Positions 15,703-24,012 of a DNA stretch of 64,000 bases are shown piece after piece. Source of the DNA: Kitasatospora phosalacinea (lineage in GTDB: Bacteria; Actinomycetota; Actinomycetes; Streptomycetales; Streptomycetaceae); NCBI RefSeq assembly GCF_030268885.1, contig NZ_BSSA01000024.1, forward strand, positions 47,577 to 111,576, written 5' to 3'. The notes under the pieces are model-generated. The model worked only from the letters and a program-made list of their open reading frames with translations. It was not told the DNA's origin and ran no database searches. Every line of letters begins with the position of its first letter. The first letter of the stretch is position 1. The position numbers and the translations under genes were made by a program.

Positions 15703-16749
15703 ATGACCGAATACAACGCTGCGCACATCCAGGTACTGGAGGGGGCGGCCGTCGCCCGGAAACGGCCCGGGATGTACATCGGCTCGACCGGCGCGAGCGG
15801 CCTGCACCAACTGCTGTACGAGGCACTGGACCCGGCGGCGGAGGCCGCCCTGCGGGGCCGGGCGAGCCGGATCGAGGTCACCCTGACCGTCGACGGCGGC
15901 GCCCGGGTCGGCCACGACGGCCGCCCCGACGAGAACCTGCCGGAGCAGCTGGCCCGCTTCTGGACGCCCCCGCGCCAGGCCGGCCCCCGGGTCTACCTCA
16001 CCCGCTTCGGCACCGGCCTCTTCACCGTCAACGCGCTCTCCACCCGGCTGGTCGCCGAGCAGCACCGCGACGGCGCGGCCGTCCACCACGCCTACGCCCG
16101 GGGCGAGTTACTCGCCCCGCCCACCGAGACCGGCGCCACTGACCGCACCGGCACGACGATCACCTTCCACCCGGATCCGGAGATCTTCGAGACGGTCGCC
16201 TTCGACTACCCCACCCTGGCCGACCACCTGCGCGAACTTTCCCTGCTCAACCGGGAGTTGGACTTCACCCTGACCGACGAGCGCAGCACCCCGCCGCGCA
16301 CCGAGCGCTTCCACCACCCGGCCGGCCTGGTCGACTTCACCACCCGCCTCGGCGGCGACCCCGCCCAGACCCTCACCGTCGTGACCGAGGACGAACGGAT
16401 GGGCGGCGCCCTCGAGTTCGCCCTCTCCTGGACAGGCCGCGGCGGCGTCCACTGCTACGCCAACAGTCGCCGCACCGGCGAGGGCACCCACCTCACCGGT
16501 TTCCGGGCCGGCCTGCGGGCCGCCCTGCTCCCCCGCCTGGGCCGGCACGCCCTGCGCGCCCTGTCCGGCGAACTGACGGCAGTGGTCTCGGTCAAGCTGG
16601 ACGACCCGGACTACCAGGGCTGCATCCGCGACGTGCTCGGCAACCACCCCGTCCACGCCTGCACCGCCGAGGCCGTGCGACACGCGGTGGAAGCCTGGCT
16701 CGGCGAACACCCCGAGCGCGCCGCCGAGTTGGCGGGGGCGGGCCGGTGA
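15703..16749 (+). CDS. Degenerate GyrB N-terminal-half protein, copy 1
   Basis: 348 residues aligning by eye with the GHKL ATPase and transducer domains of GyrB and stopping before TOPRIM. Conserved parts are KRPGMYIGSTGASGLH at the N-terminus, VNALS, FHPDPEIFET and a transducer part with GTHLTGFRAGLRAAL and LTAVVSVKLDDP. Catalytic features are missing. The N-box VDNSVDEAL is LDPAAEAAL, the DNGRGI motif is reduced to HDGR, the glycine-rich lid is gone and the QTK loop reads GCIRDVLGN. It is therefore unlikely to hydrolyse ATP. GGAGGGG precedes both a GTG (15700) and this ATG. Its stop overlaps copy 2 (GTGA). Gyrase modulation is only a guess. Confidence 0.75.
   Translation: MTEYNAAHIQVLEGAAVARKRPGMYIGSTGASGLHQLLYEALDPAAEAALRGRASRIEVTLTVDGGARVGHDGRPDENLPEQLARFWTPPRQAGPRVYLTRFGTGLFTVNALSTRLVAEQHRDGAAVHHAYARGELLAPPTETGATDRTGTTITFHPDPEIFETVAFDYPTLADHLRELSLLNRELDFTLTDERSTPPRTERFHHPAGLVDFTTRLGGDPAQTLTVVTEDERMGGALEFALSWTGRGGVHCYANSRRTGEGTHLTGFRAGLRAALLPRLGRHALRALSGELTAVVSVKLDDPDYQGCIRDVLGNHPVHACTAEAVRHAVEAWLGEHPERAAELAGAGR
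16241..16365. repeat. 125-bp perfect repeat shared with 17278-17402
   Basis: The two GyrB-like genes are identical over this stretch, which encodes LLNRELDFTLTDERSTPP and the following residues to GGDPA. They are clearly diverged on both sides. Patchy identity of this kind suggests gene conversion. Confidence 0.95.
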
Positions 16750-17771
16750 GCGAGTACGACGCCAGCGCGATCGTGGTCCTGGAGTGGCCGGAGTCGGTGC
16801 GCAAGCGGCCCGGCATGTACATCGGCTCGATCGGCGAACGCGGGCTGCACACCATCGTGCACGACACGGTGGAGGCGGCGGCGAACGAGGTGCTGTCCGG
16901 ACGGGCGACCCGCGTCGACGTCGCGCTGACGGCCGACGGCGGGGTGCGGGTGGGCCACGACGGCACCCACCCCCTCGACTTGACCCGCGTGCTGACCGTG
17001 ATCGCGGCCGGCTACGGCTGCGGCCTGGATCGCCGGCAGATCGCCTGGGGCGGCACCTGCCTGGCCGTCACCAACGCGCTCTCCACCCGCCTGGAGGTGC
17101 GGGAGCAGCGCGACGGCACGACCGTCCACCACGCCTACGCCCGGGGCGAGCGGATCACCCCGCCCGTCGACAGCGGCCCGGTCGACGGCACCGTGATCAC
17201 CTTCCACCCCGATCCGGAGATCTTCGAGACCGTCGCCCTCCGCTACCACCTGCTGGCCGATCACCTGCGCGAATTGGCCCTGCTCAACCGGGAGTTGGAC
17301 TTCACCCTGACCGACGAGCGCAGCACCCCGCCGCGCACCGAGCGCTTCCACCACCCGGCCGGCCTGGTCGACTTCACCACCCGCCTCGGCGGCGACCCCG
17401 CCGAGACGCTCACCGTCGAGACCGAGGACGACCGGATGGGCGGCACCCTCGACCTCGCCCTCTCCTGGACGGGCGGTGGCGGCGTCCACTGCTACGCCAA
17501 CAGCCGCCCGCTGGACGGCGGCACCCAACTGGTGGGCTTCCGCGAGGGGTTGGCCGCCGCACTCGGCCGCGCCGACCTGCCCGACGGGCTGATCGAAGGG
17601 CTGACCGCCGTCCTCTCGGTCAAGCTCGACGAGTTGGAACTGGAGGGCGCCACCCTGCGCACGCTCGGCAACACCCCCGCCCGGGCCTGCACCGCCGAGG
17701 CAGTGCAGCGCGCGGTGGAAGCCTGGCTGGCCGAACACCCGCACCGGGCCGCCGAGTTGGCGGGCGACTGA
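16746..17771 (+). CDS. Degenerate GyrB N-terminal-half protein, copy 2
   Basis: 341 residues, paralogous to the preceding gene and translationally coupled to it through GTGA. It keeps KRPGMYIGSIGERGLHTIVH, VTNALS, FHPDPEIFET and the transducer segments HCYANSRPLDGGTQLVGF and LTAVLSVKLDEL. Catalytic motifs are again eroded: the N-box reads VEAAANEVL with Ala for the metal-binding Asn, DNGRGI becomes HDGT, and the QTK loop is GATLRTLGN. There is no TOPRIM or GyrA-like partner in the window. The two proteins may form a heterodimer through the retained N-terminal arm; that is inference. Confidence 0.75.
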   Translation: MSEYDASAIVVLEWPESVRKRPGMYIGSIGERGLHTIVHDTVEAAANEVLSGRATRVDVALTADGGVRVGHDGTHPLDLTRVLTVIAAGYGCGLDRRQIAWGGTCLAVTNALSTRLEVREQRDGTTVHHAYARGERITPPVDSGPVDGTVITFHPDPEIFETVALRYHLLADHLRELALLNRELDFTLTDERSTPPRTERFHHPAGLVDFTTRLGGDPAETLTVETEDDRMGGTLDLALSWTGGGGVHCYANSRPLDGGTQLVGFREGLAAALGRADLPDGLIEGLTAVLSVKLDELELEGATLRTLGNTPARACTAEAVQRAVEAWLAEHPHRAAELAGD

Positions 17772-17775
17772 CACC

Positions 17776-18447
17776 TCAGCCGAGGTACCGCACCGCGACC
17801 TGCTCGCTGTGCGGTGCCAGCAGGGCGCGCAACTCCTCGGCGGGCCCGGCGAGTTCCGCGCCGTCCATGGTCTCCAGCACGAACAGCACGTCCGTCGCCC
17901 GTTCGGTGACGCGGGTGCGGTGGGCGTCGCGGTGGTTCCAGTGCCGGGTGAGGACGCCCGCCGCGTCGGCGTAGACCACCTCGCCGGGCCTGGGGTGCTC
18001 GACGGTGTCGGGCGCGCCGAGCGGGGTGAACTCCTCGGTGCCGTCGGCGAACCGGATCTCGATCGGGCCGTCGACCGCCGCCAGGTCGAACGCCCCGGCC
18101 GGGTGGGCGTGCCGGACGGAGACGGCGTTGTACGAGTCGACGGCGGGGTTGATCCGGGGCAGCGCGCCCTGCTTGGCGAGGCGGCGGCCGAGCGCGTCCA
18201 CGCTGGGGCGGACCCGGCGCGGGTTGCTGCCGAAGGCGCGGTAGGCGGTGTGCCAGGCGGCGATCCGCGGGTCGTGCTCGTCGGCGGGGTGCCAACCGCC
18301 TCGGGACGCCAGGGTTTCCAGCCGGGCGAGCGCGGCCTCGGTGGCGGGCCAGGGCCGGTCGGCGCGGACGCCGTGGGCGGTGAGGACGGCGATCCGGGCG
18401 GCGGGGAAGGCCGCGGCGACGTCGGGGTGCAGGCGGGGAAGGGTCAT
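17776..18447 (-). CDS. B3/B4 tRNA-binding domain protein
   Basis: 223 residues resembling stand-alone versions of the B3/B4 domain of phenylalanyl-tRNA synthetase beta subunit: AYRAFGSNPRRVRPSVDAL, LPRINPAVDSYNAVSV, and GEVVYADAAGVLTRHWNHRD. Such proteins may act in trans on mischarged tRNA or bind amino acids, but the role is unproven. GGAG lies seven bases before the ATG. It lies 18 bases downstream of the EamA transporter gene and is probably co-transcribed with it. It converges on the GyrB-like pair with only a 4-base gap. Confidence 0.8.
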   Translation of the reverse strand: MTLPRLHPDVAAAFPAARIAVLTAHGVRADRPWPATEAALARLETLASRGGWHPADEHDPRIAAWHTAYRAFGSNPRRVRPSVDALGRRLAKQGALPRINPAVDSYNAVSVRHAHPAGAFDLAAVDGPIEIRFADGTEEFTPLGAPDTVEHPRPGEVVYADAAGVLTRHWNHRDAHRTRVTERATDVLFVLETMDGAELAGPAEELRALLAPHSEQVAVRYLG

Positions 18448-18465
18448 GGTGGGTCTCCGGAGGGG

Positions 18466-19302
18466 TCAGGTCAGGGCCAGCAGGCCGACCGCGAGGGCGG
18501 CCGCGCCGAGGCCGGCCAGCTGGCCGCGGTGGATGCGTTCGGCCAGGACGGCGCGGGCCAGCAGCACGGTGCCGGCCGGGTAGAGCGCGGTGATCACCGC
18601 GACCACGGCCAGGTCGCCGCTGCGGGCGGCGAGCAGGAACAGCACCCCGGCCAGCGAGTCGAGCACCCCGGCGGCGGCCGCCAGGGCGTACGCGGGGCGC
18701 TCGGGGCCGAGCCGACGGCGCCACAGCACGGCGGCGCCCAGGGTGAGCGCGGAGGTGACGGCGCGGCCGACGATCAGCGGGGCGACGCCGCTGCCGGACG
18801 GGGCCTGGTGCAGGCAGACCAGCTGGACGGCGATCGCGCCGCCCGCGCCCAGTGCCAGCAGCAGCGCGTGGCGGCTCACCCCGGCCCGGCCGCCGCCCGG
18901 GCCGGCGCTGACCAGCACCACCGCGAACAGCGCCAGCGGCAGGCCGAGCAGCCCGGCGGCGCCCAGCCGCTCGCCCTGGAGCAGGCCGACCAGGACCGGC
19001 AGCATCGCCGAGACCAGCGCCGTCACCGGCGAGAGCACGTTCATCGGGCCGATCGCCAGCGTCCGGTAGAGCAGGGCGAACGCCGCCGCCGAGGCCACGC
19101 CGGAGGCCGCGCCCCAGCCGACCGCCCCGGCCTCGAACCGGGCGCCGAGCAGCGGCCAGAGCAGCAGCTCGACGGCCAGGCTGGCGGGCGCGGCGACCAG
19201 CACGGTGCGCAGCACGTGCGCGCGGCGGGCGCCGAGGCCGCCGAGGAAGTCGGCGCAGCCGTAGGCGAGGGAGCAGCCGAGAGCGAGCAGCAGAGCGAGC
19301 AT
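18466..19302 (-). CDS. EamA/DMT-superfamily transporter
   Basis: 278 residues with ten hydrophobic helices in two halves of five, the EamA duplication. It starts MLALLLALGCSLAYGCADFL. Likely a small-metabolite or amino-acid exporter; the substrate cannot be read from the sequence. A GGGGAAG stretch precedes the ATG closely. It is the first gene of a two-gene unit with the B3/B4 protein, which could mean an amino-acid-related role. It is divergent from the acetyltransferase at 19456. Confidence 0.82.
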   Translation of the reverse strand: MLALLLALGCSLAYGCADFLGGLGARRAHVLRTVLVAAPASLAVELLLWPLLGARFEAGAVGWGAASGVASAAAFALLYRTLAIGPMNVLSPVTALVSAMLPVLVGLLQGERLGAAGLLGLPLALFAVVLVSAGPGGGRAGVSRHALLLALGAGGAIAVQLVCLHQAPSGSGVAPLIVGRAVTSALTLGAAVLWRRRLGPERPAYALAAAAGVLDSLAGVLFLLAARSGDLAVVAVITALYPAGTVLLARAVLAERIHRGQLAGLGAAALAVGLLALT

Positions 19303-19455
19303 CACACTTCCCCGATGGTGAGGCGGAACGGTTCGACCGTACAACAGAGTGAACGAAACAGACCAACAGAGTGATCGGCGCCCGCATTCCCCACTCCGCC
19401 CCCTCCCCCGGAAAAGCGCTTGCCGCTCCCCCGACCCCGGTGCTCTGCTCGCCCG

Positions 19456-20028
19456 GTGACCACCCTCCGCCTGCGCACCGAGCGGCTCGCCCTGCGCCGC
19501 CTCACCCCCGCCGACCTGCCCGCCGTCACCGCCCTGTGCGGCGACCCGGAGGTGATGCGGTACATCGACGACGGCCGCCCCGTCCCGCCCGCCCGGGTCG
19601 CGGACGAGCTGCTGCCCGGCCTGCTGCGCGAGTACGCCGAACTGCCGGACGGGCTGGGCTGCTGGGCGCTGGAGGCGGACGGGCGCTTCCTGGGGTGGGC
19701 GGCGCTGCGCCCGCCCGCCTCGGTCGGCCTGGCGGAGGCGGACGGCCTGGAGCTGGGCTACCGGCTGCTGCCCGCCGCCCGGGGCCGGGGGTACGCCACC
19801 GAGGCGGTGTCCGCGCTGGTCGGCGCCGCGTTCGCGGAGCTGGGCGCCGAGCGGGTGGCGGCCACCACGATGGCGGTGAACACGGCCTCCCGGCGCGTCC
19901 TGGAGCGGTCCGGGCTGCGCCACGTGCGGACGTTCCACTTCGACTGGCCGGACCCGCTCCCGGGCAGCGAGCAGGGCGACGTGGTCTACGCGCTGACCCG
20001 CGCCGAGCGGGAGGCGTCCGCGCGCTGA
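19456..20028 (+). CDS. GNAT acetyltransferase (RimJ/RimL-like)
   Basis: 190 residues with N-terminal LRTERLALRRLTPADLPAV, typical of the RimJ/RimL N-acetyltransferase group. The acetyl-CoA-binding stretch is ELGYRLLPAARGRGYATEA, followed by NTASRRVLERSGLRHV. It likely acetylates an amine on a protein N-terminus or small molecule. The GTG at 19456 is chosen because the conserved domain begins right there. No ribosome binding site is visible, so a leaderless transcript is possible. Confidence 0.82.
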   Translation: MTTLRLRTERLALRRLTPADLPAVTALCGDPEVMRYIDDGRPVPPARVADELLPGLLREYAELPDGLGCWALEADGRFLGWAALRPPASVGLAEADGLELGYRLLPAARGRGYATEAVSALVGAAFAELGAERVAATTMAVNTASRRVLERSGLRHVRTFHFDWPDPLPGSEQGDVVYALTRAEREASAR

Positions 20029-20163
20029 GGCCGCCGGTGCGAATGGTCCGGTCCGTCCGGATCTGCACCTTTGCGATCTTCAGTACATCCGGACCCCTTA
20101 TCATCTGCCCGCACCGGACCGCGCCCGGCCGCCGGACCACCCACGAACGAACAGGAAACCGCC

Positions 20164-20205
20164 ATGCTGAGCCTCCGAGAGATATCCACGGCGGGTGTCC
20201 GGTGA
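20164..20205 (+). CDS. 13-codon upstream ORF overlapping the uppP start
   Basis: An ATG with a good upstream site (AACAGGAAACCGCC) opens MLSLREISTAGVR and stops at a TGA sharing bases with the uppP start codon (GTGA). uppP itself has only a weak site, so this may be a leader peptide that couples translation into uppP. It is too short to judge by coding statistics. Confidence 0.45.
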   Translation: MLSLREISTAGVR

Positions 20206-21047
20206 CCGAGTGGTTCCACGCCGCCGTGCTCGGCCTGGTGCAGGGGCTGACCGAGTTCCTGCCGGTCTCCTCCAGCGCCCACCTGCGGGTCTTCTCCGCC
20301 CTGGCCGGCTGGGACGACCCGGGCGCGGCGTTCACGGCGGTGACGCAGCTGGGCACCGAGTCCGCGGTGCTGATCTACTTCCGGCGCGACATCGGCGCGA
20401 TCGTCAGGGCCTGGACGCTGTCGCTGTTCCGGGCTGAGTGGCGGCGCGACCAGAACGCGAAGCTCGGCTGGTACGTGATCGTCGGCACGCTGCCGATCGG
20501 CATCCTCGGCAAGCTGTTCCAGGACACCATCGAGACCACCCTGCGCGACCTGCGCCTGATCGGCACCACGCTGATCGTCTTCGGCGTGGTCCTGGCGGTC
20601 GCCGACCGCTCCCGCGCCGTCCGCAACGCCCGTCCGATCGGCGCGCTGAACTTCCGGCACGCGCTGATCTACGGCGGCGCCCAGTCACTGGCGCTGATCC
20701 CGGGCGTCTCCCGCTCCGGCGGCACGATCAGCGCGGGCCTGTTCCTCGGCTACAGCCGGGAGGCGGCCGCCCGCTACTCCTTCCTGCTCGCCATCCCGGC
20801 GGTGCTGGCCTCCGGCGGCCTGGAGCTGCTCAAGATCGGTGACGGCCCGGCGCCCGCCTGGGGTCCGACGATCCTGGCCACCCTGATCGCCTTCGCGGTC
20901 GGCTACGCGGCGATCGCCTGGTTCCTGAAGTACATCTCGCACAACAGCTTCACGCCGTTCGTGGTCTACCGGATCCTGCTCGGCATCACCATCATCGCCC
21001 TGGTCACCGCGGGCACCCTCGACCCGAACGCGGGCGCCGTGCACTGA
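20202..21047 (+). CDS. uppP: Undecaprenyl-diphosphatase
   Basis: 281 residues, integral membrane protein of the UppP/BacA family. It recycles undecaprenyl pyrophosphate to the monophosphate carrier used for peptidoglycan and polysaccharide synthesis, and confers bacitracin tolerance. Signature motifs are present: GLVQGLTEFLPVSSSAHL at the N-terminus and LIPGVSRSGGT in the middle. The GTG at 20202 fits the family N-terminus and overlaps the short upstream ORF. A strong hairpin follows the gene. Functionally it supports the lipid-linked polysaccharide genes farther along the window. Confidence 0.95.
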   Translation: MTEWFHAAVLGLVQGLTEFLPVSSSAHLRVFSALAGWDDPGAAFTAVTQLGTESAVLIYFRRDIGAIVRAWTLSLFRAEWRRDQNAKLGWYVIVGTLPIGILGKLFQDTIETTLRDLRLIGTTLIVFGVVLAVADRSRAVRNARPIGALNFRHALIYGGAQSLALIPGVSRSGGTISAGLFLGYSREAAARYSFLLAIPAVLASGGLELLKIGDGPAPAWGPTILATLIAFAVGYAAIAWFLKYISHNSFTPFVVYRILLGITIIALVTAGTLDPNAGAVH

Positions 21048-21065
21048 CGCCCTCGCACCGCCCCG

Positions 21066-21104
21066 CGGGGACGGTCCGCCGGAGCCCCGGCCGGACCGTC
21101 CCCG
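21066..21104 (+). terminator. Terminator of uppP
   Basis: 13-bp perfect stem (21066-21078 with 21092-21104; cggggacggtccg) with a 13-base GC-rich loop, 18 bases after the uppP stop. It lacks a T run. Confidence 0.75.
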
Positions 21105-21166
21105 TGGCCGTTCCCGCTCCCGCCGTCACCCCGTCGCGGGGCGACGCGCCGGGACGCCGAAGATCG

Positions 21167-21195
21167 TTGCCGTTCGATCTGATGTGCGATTAAAT
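21167..21195 (+). promoter_or_regulatory. Promoter of the VOC-family gene
   Basis: TTGCCG (21167-21172), a 17-base spacer, then TTAAAT (21190-21195). The expected start site falls within two bases of the ATG at 21204, predicting a leaderless mRNA. No ribosome binding site precedes that ATG, which agrees. Confidence 0.5.
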
Positions 21196-21203
21196 CCCTT
21201 GGC

Positions 21204-21653
21204 ATGACGCTCACTTGGAAAATTGTCGTGGACAGCCGGGACTCCGCCGAGCTCGCCGAGTTCTGGGCCGCCGCCCTCGAGTACGAGGTCGAGGACCCGA
21301 CCGCGCTGATCGACGACCTGCTCGCCGCCGGCCGGCTCCCCGCCGCCGCGGTCCGCGAACACGGGGGCCGCAAGCTGTTCCGCGGCTACGCGGCCGTCCG
21401 CCACCCCGAGGACCCGTACGACCCGGCGAGCGGCGTCGGCAAGGGCCGCCGGATCCTCTTCCAGGACGTCCCCGAGACCAAGCAGGGCAAGAACCGGCTG
21501 CACATCGACGTCCACTCCGACGGCGAACTCGACGCCGTGGTGGCCCGGTTGGAGAAGCTCGGCGCCACCCGGGTCGAGGAGCAGGACCAGGGCCCGGCCG
21601 GCCACTGGTGGGTGATGCGCGACCCCGAGGGCAACGAGTTCTGCGTCGCCTGA
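21204..21653 (+). CDS. VOC/glyoxalase-like protein
   Basis: 149 residues in the glyoxalase_6-like group. N-terminal beta strand TLTWKIVVDSRDSAELAEFWAAAL, middle NRLHIDVHSDGELDAVVARLEKLGA, and C-terminal WWVMRDPEGNEFCVA, where the glutamate of the last strand and the His of LHIDV would be metal ligands in a paired barrel. The substrate is unknown. It is transcribed alone and ends at a hairpin shared with the convergent regulator. Confidence 0.85.
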   Translation: MTLTWKIVVDSRDSAELAEFWAAALEYEVEDPTALIDDLLAAGRLPAAAVREHGGRKLFRGYAAVRHPEDPYDPASGVGKGRRILFQDVPETKQGKNRLHIDVHSDGELDAVVARLEKLGATRVEEQDQGPAGHWWVMRDPEGNEFCVA

Positions 21654-21680
21654 ACCGGTCGCCCGGACGCCCGACCTCAA

Positions 21681-21710
21681 CCGGACGCCCGGCCTCAACC
21701 AGGCGTCCGG
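21681..21710. terminator. Bidirectional terminator
   Basis: 9-bp perfect stem (ccggacgcc 21681-21689 with ggcgtccgg 21702-21710), loop 12, between the convergent VOC gene and ArsR-type regulator. Confidence 0.65.
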
Positions 21711-21712
21711 CC

Positions 21713-22702
21713 TCAGCGGGCGCCCGGCCCCGCCACCAGCCGGTCGCCCAGCTCCGTGCGGTGGTAGAGCACCCGGCGGCCCACCCTGGTCCGGTCGACC
21801 AGGCCGCTGTCGCGCAGGATCGCCAGGTGCCCGCCGACCGTGCCCACCGACTGGGCCAGCAGCAGGGCGAGTTCGCTGGTGGTGGCGGGCGTCTCCAGGT
21901 TCCGCAGGATCTGCGCCCGCCCGCCGCCGAGCAGCCGGGCCAGCGCCCGCCCGTCCCCCGGCCGGTCGCCGCCGCCGTCCTCCCCCGTCCCGCGGGCCGG
22001 GTACACCATCGCGTACGGGCGGCCCGGCGCCTCGCACAGCCAGGAGCTGCGCTGCGCCGTGACCGGGACGAACAGCATCCCGTCCGGCCCGACCAGCCGG
22101 TCCGGCCCGGGGCGGTCGCTGAACCGGATCGCGTCCGCGCCGACCCAGGCGCTGGTCCGGTTCATCAGGTGCAGGGCCCGCGGCCAGCCGTGCGCGGCCA
22201 GCAGCCCGGCCCGGTGGGTGACGTCGCGCTGCAGGGCGGCCCGCCGGGCGGGCCAGTCCGCGGCCAGGTGCGCGTCCCAGACCTCGCGGAACAGCGCGGC
22301 GGCGCGGGCGCCGTGGCCGCGGCCGGTGAGCCCGTCCAGTCGCTGGCCCGCCCAGGCGTGCGCCTGCGAGGTGCGCAGTCCCGCCTCCGCCACCTCGTCC
22401 GGCACCCGCGCCACCTCGGCGAGTTCGGACTCCAGCGTGGTCTCCATGCCGCCGCCCGGCGGCAGCGTCAGGTGGTCCGGCAGGTACTTGGTCGCCGCGA
22501 TCAGCTCCACCAGCGCCCGCGCGTACCCGTCCCCCGCCAGCCGGGCCAGGAACGCCGGACGGTGCCGCTCCCGCCAGGCCGCGGCCCACGGCTCGGTGTG
22601 CGGACGGGCCAGTTGGACGACCGCCGCCAGCGTCTCCGCGAACGGCGACAGCGCGAACCGGGACCGCGACAGCGCGAGCGAGTCCAGCCGCAGCACGACC
22701 AC
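21713..22702 (-). CDS. ArsR-type HTH regulator with N-terminal DUF5937-like domain
   Basis: 329 residues from the GTG at 22702. GGGAGGG lies upstream at suitable spacing, and an open frame extends farther but is not conserved-looking. The N-terminal two thirds (LRLDSLALSRSRFALSPFAE onward) resemble the DUF5937 region found before winged helices in actinobacteria. The last 80 residues are an ArsR-like winged helix: ARLLGGGRAQILRNLETPAT, SVGTVGGHLAILRDSGLV, RTRVGRRVLYHRT. It probably represses the divergent MFS gene and itself. The N-terminal part may sense a ligand. Confidence 0.82.
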   Translation of the reverse strand: MVVLRLDSLALSRSRFALSPFAETLAAVVQLARPHTEPWAAAWRERHRPAFLARLAGDGYARALVELIAATKYLPDHLTLPPGGGMETTLESELAEVARVPDEVAEAGLRTSQAHAWAGQRLDGLTGRGHGARAAALFREVWDAHLAADWPARRAALQRDVTHRAGLLAAHGWPRALHLMNRTSAWVGADAIRFSDRPGPDRLVGPDGMLFVPVTAQRSSWLCEAPGRPYAMVYPARGTGEDGGGDRPGDGRALARLLGGGRAQILRNLETPATTSELALLLAQSVGTVGGHLAILRDSGLVDRTRVGRRVLYHRTELGDRLVAGPGAR

Positions 22703-22728
22703 GGCACCGCCCTCCCCCCTCGATGGCC

Positions 22729-22746
22729 TTTCGGCGGATCCCGAAA
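22729..22746. promoter_or_regulatory. Operator candidate between the regulator and MFS gene
   Basis: Inverted repeat TTTCGG-cggatc-CCGAAA with perfect 6-bp arms in the 83-base divergent spacer. It is a plausible binding site for the ArsR-type regulator. Confidence 0.5.
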
Positions 22747-22785
22747 CGATAGAGGCAGCGGCCCGCGGCCTCCCACACTCTGCGG

Positions 22786-23985
22786 GTGCTTCCACCACTC
22801 CTTCACCACCCCGGTTTCCGCCGCTTCCTGCTGGGCCGGACGGTCTCCCTGCTGGGCAGCGCGACGGCCCCGGTGGCCCTGGCCTTCGCCGTCCTCGACG
22901 CCGCCGCCGGACGGGCCGCCGACCTGGGCGCCGTGCTGGCCGTCCGGACGGTGCCGCTGCTGGGCCTGCTGCTGCTCGGCGGCGCGGTCGCCGACCGGTT
23001 CCCGCGGCGCACCGTCCTGGTCACCACCCACCTCGGCGCGGGCCTCAGCCAGGGCGCGGCCGCCGCCCTGCTGCTCACCGGCCACTACGCGCTCGGGCCG
23101 TTCGCCGCCCTGGAGTTCTGCAACGGCGCGCTGACCGCCTTCACCTCGCCCGCGCTGCGCGGCGTGCTGCCCGAACTCGTCCCGCCCGGGCAGCTCCGGC
23201 CCGCCAACGCCCTGCTGGGCCTCGCCGACAACGCCGGGAAACTGCTCGGTCCGCCGCTGGCCGGACTGCTGGTCGCCGGGGCCGGGCCCGGCTGGGCGGT
23301 CGCCCTCGACGCGGCGAGCTACCTGCCCGCCGCGTACCTCCTGGCCCGGCTCCCGGTCGGGGCCGCCCGCCCCCGACCGGCCGGGCTGCGCCGGGAGCTG
23401 CGCGCGGGCTGGACGGTCCTGCGCCGCACCCGCTGGCTCTGGTGGACCACCTGGTCCTGCTGCGTCACCAACCTGCTGCTGGTCGGGCCCTGGCAGGTCC
23501 TCGGCCCGCAGCTGGCCGGGCCCGCCCGGTGGGGCGTCCTGCTCGCCGCCCGCGGCGCCGGGCTGCTGCTGGCGGGCACCGCCGCCTACCGGCTGGCCCC
23601 GCGCCGCCTGCTCGCCACCGGCCAGCTCGCCGGGCTGCTGCTCCCGCTGCCCCTGCTCGCCCTCGGCCGGCACGGCCCCGTCCCCTGGCTGCTGGCCGCG
23701 GCGTTCGCCTCCGGCCTGGGCCTGGCGCTGTCCGCCACCGCCTGGGACACCTCGCTCCAGGAGCACCTGCCGAACGAGGTCCTCTCCCGGGTGTCGGCCA
23801 ACGCCGACGTCCTCTCCTACCTGGCGATCCCGCTCGGCCAGCTCGCCTGCGGACCGCTCACCGGCCGTTTCGGCGCCCCGGCCGTGGCCACCGCCGCCGC
23901 GACGGCCCAGGCCGCCCTCGTCCTGCTCCCGCTGCTCTCCCCCGCCGTCCGCCGCCTGCCGCACGCCGCCCCGGCCCCGGCCTGA
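22786..23985 (+). CDS. MFS exporter (MFS_3/EntS-like)
   Basis: 399 residues with about 12 hydrophobic helices. N-terminal LLHHPGFRRFLLGRTVSLLGS and the loop VADRFPRRTVLV (motif A) are typical of MFS_3 exporters that remove antibiotics or siderophores. The segment SPALRGVLPELVPPGQLRPANAL is a hallmark of the group. The GTG start is used. It is divergent from an ArsR-type regulator and likely induced by its substrate. A hairpin at the stop separates it from the convergent YcnI-like gene. Confidence 0.85.
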   Translation: MLPPLLHHPGFRRFLLGRTVSLLGSATAPVALAFAVLDAAAGRAADLGAVLAVRTVPLLGLLLLGGAVADRFPRRTVLVTTHLGAGLSQGAAAALLLTGHYALGPFAALEFCNGALTAFTSPALRGVLPELVPPGQLRPANALLGLADNAGKLLGPPLAGLLVAGAGPGWAVALDAASYLPAAYLLARLPVGAARPRPAGLRRELRAGWTVLRRTRWLWWTTWSCCVTNLLLVGPWQVLGPQLAGPARWGVLLAARGAGLLLAGTAAYRLAPRRLLATGQLAGLLLPLPLLALGRHGPVPWLLAAAFASGLGLALSATAWDTSLQEHLPNEVLSRVSANADVLSYLAIPLGQLACGPLTGRFGAPAVATAAATAQAALVLLPLLSPAVRRLPHAAPAPA

Positions 23986-23996
23986 GCACGGCCGGG
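23976..23996. terminator. Bidirectional terminator at the MFS stop
   Basis: 7-bp stem (cccggcc 23976-23982 with ggccggg 23990-23996), loop 7, spanning the MFS stop codon and lying just before the end of the convergent YcnI-like gene. Confidence 0.5.
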
Positions 23997-24012
23997 TGAC
24001 CGGGCCGACGGG

